From CAZLMW01 sp964560875 (GTDB taxonomy: Bacteria; Myxococcota_A; UBA9042), in NCBI GenBank assembly GCA_964560875.1, contig CAZLMW010000218.1, positions 1-6,117 on the forward strand: 6,117 nt of DNA. The letters are read 5' to 3'. The notes beneath the pieces were generated by a model. It was given only the letters and a program-made list of their open reading frames with translations, was not told where the DNA came from and ran no database searches. Of the stretch, positions 5,497 through 6,117 are shown one piece after another (the stretch's first letter is position 1; each line of letters begins with the position of its first letter). The position numbers and the translations under genes were made by a program.

Positions 5497-5526
5497 GCCG
5501 GGCGCCTGCCGAATTCTCTGCCCGGC
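5497..5526. terminator. Inverted repeat right after the GIY-YIG-like gene
   Basis: GCCGGGC (5497-5503) and GCCCGGC (5520-5526) are perfect 7-bp inverted arms around a 16-base loop. They start on the base after the TAG stop. The placement between convergent genes and the all-G/C stem suit a transcription terminator. The loop is long and no U-tract follows, so factor-independent termination is doubtful. The rest of the gap to 5690 holds nothing I can name. Confidence 0.4.
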
Positions 5527-5690
5527 GTGGAACGAACTCGCGGTGGCCCGTCGGAATGGACCGAGGGCGAGGTTGTTCCGCGTGCAGCGCCAGGGTCGAG
5601 CCCGCCGAAGATCGGCGCGAACACCGCCGAATCCCTCGGCAACCAAATCATCCGGCTGTCCGGGTCATCTGATGATTCGTTCCGCGTACT

Positions 5691-6117
5691 TCAGGGCAGA
5701 TTTACAACGGTCAACATGCAAGGCCCTTTGTTGCCCTTGTGGATGCACACAACAGGATCTTTGGCCGTCAACACAATCGAATGCTTGCCTGGTTTCATCT
5801 TCTTCGCGACACCGGTCATAGCAAAGACTGCGCCCAACGGCTCTTGCACCCAGGCCACCTCGGCACCATCAATCGCGAGGGACAAGTCGCTTGCTTTTGA
5901 CAGCTTGCCGGCGGCAATCAGCACGACTGTCGAGCCCTTCGTCGTGATCGTGGCGGGATGCGGCGTGGACTTGTCCGACATGAACAAGTCGACCTTCATC
6001 GCGTCCGGTTGCGCAGACTCGAGTGCGAGCACGCGCTTCTCTAGCTTTGCCAGCTTGCTCTCGAGGCCGTCGACCTTGCCTGCAGCGGCGCCGACAGAAT
6101 CAAGCTTCGCCTTGAGT
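5691..6117 (-). CDS. Hypothetical protein with N-terminal coiled coil (5' end outside window)
   Basis: The frame is open from the window edge (first full codon at 6116) to TGA at 5693-5691, giving at least 141 residues. The visible N-terminal part (residues 1-34) is a heptad-like coiled coil with L, K, E and A: LKAKLDSV, then LESKLAKLEKRVLALE. A GTG at 6032 could be called a start but lies inside that coil, so the gene very likely continues to the right. The rest (about 40-141) is strand-rich, with GSTVVLIAAGKLSKASDLSL, AVFAMTG, GKHSIVLTAKD and a final CIHKGNKGPC in which two Cys are eight residues apart. I do not recognise the family. A coiled-coil stalk plus a beta domain can occur in oligomeric surface or phage-tail proteins, but no signal peptide or membrane segment is visible here. 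Local G+C is lower than elsewhere (59 of 120 bases at 5701-5820). It converges on the GIY-YIG-like gene. Confidence 0.7.
   Translation of the reverse strand, partial: LKAKLDSVGAAAGKVDGLESKLAKLEKRVLALESAQPDAMKVDLFMSDKSTPHPATITTKGSTVVLIAAGKLSKASDLSLAIDGAEVAWVQEPLGAVFAMTGVAKKMKPGKHSIVLTAKDPVVCIHKGNKGPCMLTVVNLP

Noticed and set aside
4855..5646. 263-codon open frame on the minus strand opposite the GIY-YIG-like gene
   Set aside because: It is Arg/Pro/His-rich with no recognisable motif. The opposite strand has a good ribosome site and a protein-like sequence, so this is an antisense shadow in GC-rich DNA.

Overview
This is a G+C-rich bacterial window that looks like an accessory, integrated region rather than core chromosome. 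It holds a leftward integrase operon, several DNA-binding or nuclease-like proteins, short operator-like intergenic regions and no housekeeping gene. Base composition, GGAGG-type ribosome sites and GTG/TTG start options fit a high-GC phylum (Actinomycetota, Myxococcota, Planctomycetota or a GC-rich proteobacterium). Nothing in the sequence fixes the taxon.

Left part (1-2480): a triple 12-bp repeat at the extreme left edge and a gene-free stretch are followed by a tightly packed minus-strand operon. Its gene order is tandem ribbon-helix-helix (RHH) protein, excisionase-like MerR/HTH_17 protein, tyrosine recombinase. The first two genes are 3 nt apart. The excisionase-like frame has no stop of its own and runs about 100 codons into the recombinase gene. 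This is a classical recombination-directionality layout, headed by a likely autoregulator whose promoter is full of ATGAT half-sites.

Middle (2476-3944): a divergent plus-strand gene of unknown function has a possible winged-helix segment. It meets, tail to tail with a 22-bp overlap, a minus-strand XRE-type repressor.

Right part (3945-6117): a short divergent intergenic region holds a perfect 18-bp palindrome. It separates the XRE gene from a plus-strand single-HKD phospholipase D-like nuclease with a C-terminal Tudor/SH3-like barrel. A second plus-strand gene follows whose sequence resembles a divergent GIY-YIG nuclease. A 7-bp inverted repeat follows that gene. The window then ends in a minus-strand gene, cut by the window edge, with an N-terminal coiled coil and lower G+C.

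How they may work together (inference): the leftward operon would handle integration and excision of a mobile element. The XRE protein with its palindrome would control the PLD-like nuclease in the way small controllers govern restriction or toxin genes. The GIY-YIG-like protein would be a second nuclease cargo gene. The most promising unit for follow-up is XRE / palindrome / PLD-Tudor / GIY-YIG-like. No methyltransferase, helicase or ATPase partner is visible in the window.
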